DNA of 64,000 nt from Stenotrophomonas maltophilia (lineage in GTDB: Bacteria; Pseudomonadota; Gammaproteobacteria; Xanthomonadales; Xanthomonadaceae), in contig NZ_CP029773.1 of the NCBI RefSeq assembly GCF_003205835.1, positions 4,310,501 through 4,374,500 on the forward strand, written 5' to 3'. This document shows, one piece after another, positions 61,081 through 64,000 of the stretch; positions within the stretch are counted from its first letter, which is position 1; the number at the start of each line of letters is the position of its first letter. The translations under genes and the position numbers were made by a program. Below the pieces are notes generated by a model. The model worked only from the letters and a program-made list of their open reading frames with translations, did no database searches and was not told where the DNA came from.

Positions 61081-61767
61081 TTACTCCGCCAGGTCCTGCG
61101 GCGAGATGTCATCCACCAGCCGGCCGTGGTCGAGGATCAGCACGCGCTTGCGCATGCGGCGCAGCAGCGGCAGGTCGTGGCTGACCACCAGCACGCTGGT
61201 GCCGCGCGAGGGCAGCTCGGCGAACAGGGCCATGATCTCCGCCGCCAGGGTCGGGTCGAGGTTGCCGGTTGGTTCATCGGCCACCAGCAGCTTGGGCTCG
61301 CCGACGATCGCGCGGGCAATGCCGACGCGCTGCTGCTCGCCGGCCGACAGCTGCGAGGGCAGCGCCTTCTCGCGGTGGCCCAGGCCCATCCGTTCCAGCA
61401 CCGAGCGCACGCGCTTGCTGATGTCGCCACGGCGGGTGCCGCGCAGGATCAGCGGCAGCGCCACGTTCTCGGCGATCGAGCGGTCCATCAGCAGGCGATG
61501 GTCCTGGTAGACCGCCCCCACTGCGCGCCGATGGCGCGGCACATCGCCGCCACGCACCTTCAGCAGGTTGCGCTCGTCGAACACCACCGCGCCGCGGCTG
61601 GGCCGCTCGTCCAGGTGGATCAACTTGAGCAGGGTGCTCTTGCCCGCACCGGAATGGCCGGTGACGAACAGCATCTCGCCCGGCGCGACCTCGAAGCTGA
61701 CATCGGTCAGTGCCTCGTGGCCACCGGCGTACTGTTTGCTGACATTATCGAAGCGCAGGACACTCAT
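61081..61767 (-). CDS. ftsE: Cell-division ATP-binding protein FtsE
   Basis: A 228-residue ABC ATPase. Walker A GHSGAGKST near residue 38, Q-loop in VGAVYQDHRLLMDRS, signature LSAGEQQRVGIARAIV, Walker B LLVADEPTGNLDP and switch His in LVVSHDLPLL. It powers conformational change of FtsX at the septum. The start at 61767 (MSVLRFDNVSKQYAGGHEAL) matches the family. First gene of ftsE-ftsX-receiver-ung. Confidence 0.97.
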   Translation of the reverse strand: MSVLRFDNVSKQYAGGHEALTDVSFEVAPGEMLFVTGHSGAGKSTLLKLIHLDERPSRGAVVFDERNLLKVRGGDVPRHRRAVGAVYQDHRLLMDRSIAENVALPLILRGTRRGDISKRVRSVLERMGLGHREKALPSQLSAGEQQRVGIARAIVGEPKLLVADEPTGNLDPTLAAEIMALFAELPSRGTSVLVVSHDLPLLRRMRKRVLILDHGRLVDDISPQDLAE

Positions 61768-61866
61768 GCCCCGATTATGCAGGAGCGGCGCCACCGATCG
61801 GTAGCGCCTGGCGTTGCCCGGCGGAATCTTCGATCTGCCACTGCGCCCGCCGGACCTCCCCGGGCG

Positions 61867-62610
61867 CTACCCTTCCCTGCGGGCGTGCAGGACCACCAAC
61901 GCGTTGTTGTCGCGGTATTCATCCCAGAAGCCGGGAGGCCGGTCCTTGCATTCCGCCGCTGTCGGCACCGGCGCCTGCCACTGCAGCCCGGGCAGCCCCG
62001 CGCGGGCGGCCGCCTGCTCGTGCTGGTCCGCGCGCCATTGATGGTCGGTGACGCGGGCCACGGCCGCATCGGCGAACGCGACCTCGACCAGGTGATGATC
62101 ATCCAGCGCCTGCTGCCGGACGATACGCGCGCCGTAACGCGAAAAGTCGCCCTTGGCCAACCGGAAGGCAGGATGGGTGACGATGCCCAGCAGCCGTCCG
62201 CCCGGTTTGAGGACGCTGGCTGCTGCCCGGTACATGCGCTCCAGTTCCTGCAGCGTATCGGCGTGGTTGAACAGCCAGACCGCCACGGCAACATCGAAGC
62301 GGGCCGGCATGTCCAGGCGGGTCGCGTCGCCGTGCAGGAACTGCATGGCGTCACCGCCCTGCGCGGAAAGCCGGCGCGCCTGTTCGATCATCGCGGCGGA
62401 CAGATCGACGCCGAGGGCGCTACGGGCCCCGTGCAGCAGGAGGTGGCGGCCGAAATCACCGGAACCGCAGGCCAGATCGATGACATCCCGCCCCTGCAGT
62501 GGACCGGCCAGCTCCAGCAGTGTCCGGCGTTCCAGCGGACGGGATGCAGAGGCCGCCACATGCTGCGCGTAATGCAGATCGAATGCGTCGTAACAGGGTA
62601 CGGATGCCAT
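61867..62610 (-). CDS. Class I SAM-dependent methyltransferase
   Basis: A 247-residue soluble enzyme. Motif I is VIDLACGSGDFGRHLLLHGA near residues 43-62, with the acidic loop ALGVDLSAAMIEQARRL, post-motif FLHGDATRLDMPARFDVAVA, and a motif III stretch AASVLKPGGRLLGIV. The C-terminal part resembles small-molecule or ubiquinone/menaquinone-type methyltransferases, but the substrate is not evident. It is separated from ftsE by 99 bases and from rhlB by a repeat-rich gap, so it probably has its own promoter. Confidence 0.88.
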   Translation of the reverse strand: MASVPCYDAFDLHYAQHVAASASRPLERRTLLELAGPLQGRDVIDLACGSGDFGRHLLLHGARSALGVDLSAAMIEQARRLSAQGGDAMQFLHGDATRLDMPARFDVAVAVWLFNHADTLQELERMYRAAASVLKPGGRLLGIVTHPAFRLAKGDFSRYGARIVRQQALDDHHLVEVAFADAAVARVTDHQWRADQHEQAAARAGLPGLQWQAPVPTAAECKDRPPGFWDEYRDNNALVVLHARREG

Positions 62611-62719
62611 CGCGTGACGCCTCCGGATGCGGGAGGCGTCAGCTTGGATGGAAGCCGGCGGGCGCGGCCAGAGTCAGATGCGACAAGGTTGCGTGGCCGG
62701 CGCCTGCGCGGCATGCCGG

Positions 62720-62804
62720 TCCCGGCCAGCGGCCGGCACTACCATGCCTCGTGAGGCTGTAGAGCCGAGCATGGGCTCGGCTCGGTGCGGACCAAGGTCC
62801 GCAC
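62720..62804. repeat. SMAG cluster upstream of rhlB 3' end
   Basis: TCCCGGCCAGCGGCCGGCAC then TAC at 62720-62742, GTAGAGCCGAGCATGGGCTC at 62759-62783, and GTGCGGACCAAGGTCCGCAC at 62785-62804. Three hairpin types stand in a row; the last is a perfect palindrome without a GTAG head. The block lies just past the rhlB stop. Confidence 0.75.
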
Positions 62805-62818
62805 CCACCCGCAGTGGC

Positions 62819-64000
62819 TTAGTTGCCCGACAGCATCCGGCGGATCTTGCGGCCGATGCGGGTCAGGAACGAATCACCGGTATCGGCCGCGGTGCGCACC
62901 GGCTTGGCCACCACCTGCACCGGGGTGACCGGGCTGGCGCCATTGCCGGCCGTGGCCTGCACGCCTTCGGCACCTTCGACCGGACGGCCGTGGCGACGAC
63001 GACGACGCTTGCGCGGCTTGCGCTCGCCATCCACCGCACCTTCCGGCGCACCTTCGGCACGCGGCGGACGCGGCGGGCGCGGAGCCTGGGCGACAGCGGC
63101 TTCAGCACCTTCCACCGGAGCGGCCGCAGCCTGCTCGCCTTCCACGCGCGGCTTGCGCGGGCCACGCGAACGGCGCTCGCCGCTGCGCTCACCGTCGCGA
63201 CGCTCACCGCGGCCACCGCTGGAGCGGCCACCACTGCGGCCACCGCCACGACGCTCTTCCTCGGCGGCGCGGGCTTCGCGCGCTTCCCGGAAGATCTGGC
63301 CAACGCTCTCGTTCTCTTCGCCGTCCTCGCCTGCGGCCGGGGCCGGGCGTTCCGGGCGCGGCAGCGCGGTCAGCAGCTCCTTGGTGACCGGCTCGGACGG
63401 AATCTTCTGCTCGATGTAGGCCTCGATGTCCGGCAGGCTCATCGCATAGCGTTCGCAGGCGAAGCTGATCGCATCGCCTTCCTCGCCCAGGCGGGCGGTA
63501 CGGCCGATGCGGTGCACGTAGTCTTCGGCGTCGAACGGCAGGTCGTAGTTGTAGACGTACTTGATGCCGTCGATGTGCAGGCCGCGCGCGGCCACGTCGG
63601 TGGCCACCAGGATTTCCAGCTGGCCCTTCTGGAAGCGGTTGAGCAGGCTCTCACGCTTCTTCTGCGGCACGTCGCCGGACAGCACGCCGACGCGGTAGCC
63701 GGCCTTTTCCAGCGAACGGGCGACGCGCTCGACGAACACCTTGGTGTTGACGAACACCATGGTGCGGGCGCCTTCGCTGCGCGACAGCAGGCCCAGCAGC
63801 AGCGGGATCTTCTCTTCGTCGGCCGGGAAGTACAGCTTCTGGCGCACGCGTGCGGCAGTGACCGTCTCGGCTTCGACCACCAGCTTCTGCGGCTCGTTCA
63901 TGTGCTCGTAGGCCAACTCCAGCACGCGGTGGCTGAGGGTGGCGCTGAACAGCAGGGTCTGGCGGGTGGTGCGCTCCGGCATGCGGCGCAGCAGGAAGCG
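62819..64000 (-). CDS. rhlB: ATP-dependent RNA helicase RhlB, partial (5' end outside window)
   Basis: The visible 394 codons cover the end of the first and all of the second RecA-like domain plus a long tail. Motif III SAT is in RQTLLFSATLSHRVLELA; motif V is ILVATDVAARGLHIDGIKYV and motif VI YVHRIGRTARLGEEG. QKKRESLLNRFQKGQ and AFA-like ACERYAMSLPDIEAYI agree with RhlB, the degradosome helicase. The C-terminal extension of about 190 residues is Arg/Gly/Glu-rich (RRGGGRSGGRSSGGRGERRD, RKPRKRRRRRHGRPVE) and much longer than in E. coli, likely disordered and RNA-binding. No start codon lies inside the window. Confidence 0.95.
   Translation of the reverse strand, partial: RFLLRRMPERTTRQTLLFSATLSHRVLELAYEHMNEPQKLVVEAETVTAARVRQKLYFPADEEKIPLLLGLLSRSEGARTMVFVNTKVFVERVARSLEKAGYRVGVLSGDVPQKKRESLLNRFQKGQLEILVATDVAARGLHIDGIKYVYNYDLPFDAEDYVHRIGRTARLGEEGDAISFACERYAMSLPDIEAYIEQKIPSEPVTKELLTALPRPERPAPAAGEDGEENESVGQIFREAREARAAEEERRGGGRSGGRSSGGRGERRDGERSGERRSRGPRKPRVEGEQAAAAPVEGAEAAVAQAPRPPRPPRAEGAPEGAVDGERKPRKRRRRRHGRPVEGAEGVQATAGNGASPVTPVQVVAKPVRTAADTGDSFLTRIGRKIRRMLSGN

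Noticed and set aside
59929..62754. 941-codon plus-strand frame opposite the receiver gene, ftsX, ftsE and the methyltransferase
   Set aside because: Spans four well-supported genes on the other strand and has the composition of a shadow frame.

Overview
This is a high-GC, gene-dense chromosomal stretch from a member of the Xanthomonadaceae, almost certainly Stenotrophomonas (S. maltophilia group). Three things point there: the housekeeping gene sets (groES-groEL, cutA-dsbD-tlpA, aroQ-accB-accC-prmA-fis, purH-purD, rpoH, ftsE-ftsX, rhlB); the many short hairpins headed by GTAG (SMAG repeats, known from S. maltophilia) between genes; and frequent GTG/TTG starts. No rRNA, tRNA, CRISPR array, prophage or insertion sequence was seen.

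Layout. 1-9.7 kb: small enzymes, a glycine-riboswitch-controlled TRIC-type channel gene, aroG (DAHP synthase) behind an aromatic leader peptide and attenuator, a low-GC unknown gene, a MarR/DNA-alkylation-repair pair, an OmpR-type two-component system and a divergent retropepsin-like protein. 9.7-12.6 kb: a frameshifted flavin oxidoreductase, a glutathione transferase and a LysR regulator. 12.6-20.2 kb: groEL-groES with a sigma-32 promoter and a decayed CIRCE, a secreted endonuclease I, and cutA-dsbD-tlpA. 20.2-20.8 kb: a gene-free block of large palindromes. 20.8-39.4 kb: accessory genes, namely a flavin reductase/PepSY protein, a chemoreceptor, arylamine N-acetyltransferase, a NarL-type two-component system, a carotenoid oxygenase, LysR and TetR regulators, a PhoA-like phosphatase lipoprotein, a penicillin-binding-protein-like carboxypeptidase, a PEP mutase-like enzyme and a DOPA-dioxygenase-like protein. 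39.7-45.8 kb: aroQ, accB, accC, prmA and fis. 45.9-51.7 kb: a tight six-gene phospholipid operon resembling E. coli ynbABCD. 52.6-56.4 kb: purH, a lipoprotein and purD. 56.5-57.2 kb: a RelE-like/XRE toxin-antitoxin pair. 57.4-61.8 kb: rpoH, ung, a double-receiver regulator, ftsX and ftsE. 61.9-64 kb: a methyltransferase and the 3' part of rhlB.

How it fits together. rpoH encodes the sigma factor expected to read the CTTGAAA/CTCCATCT promoter in front of groES. aroG and aroQ are both shikimate-pathway genes, and aroG is predicted to sense charged aromatic tRNAs through an F-Y-W-Y-Y-F leader peptide. accB and accC supply malonyl-CoA for the lipid chemistry that the ynb-like operon would extend. 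Five genes end exactly on the TAG inside the GTAG head of a SMAG hairpin, so these repeats appear to shape 3' gene ends.
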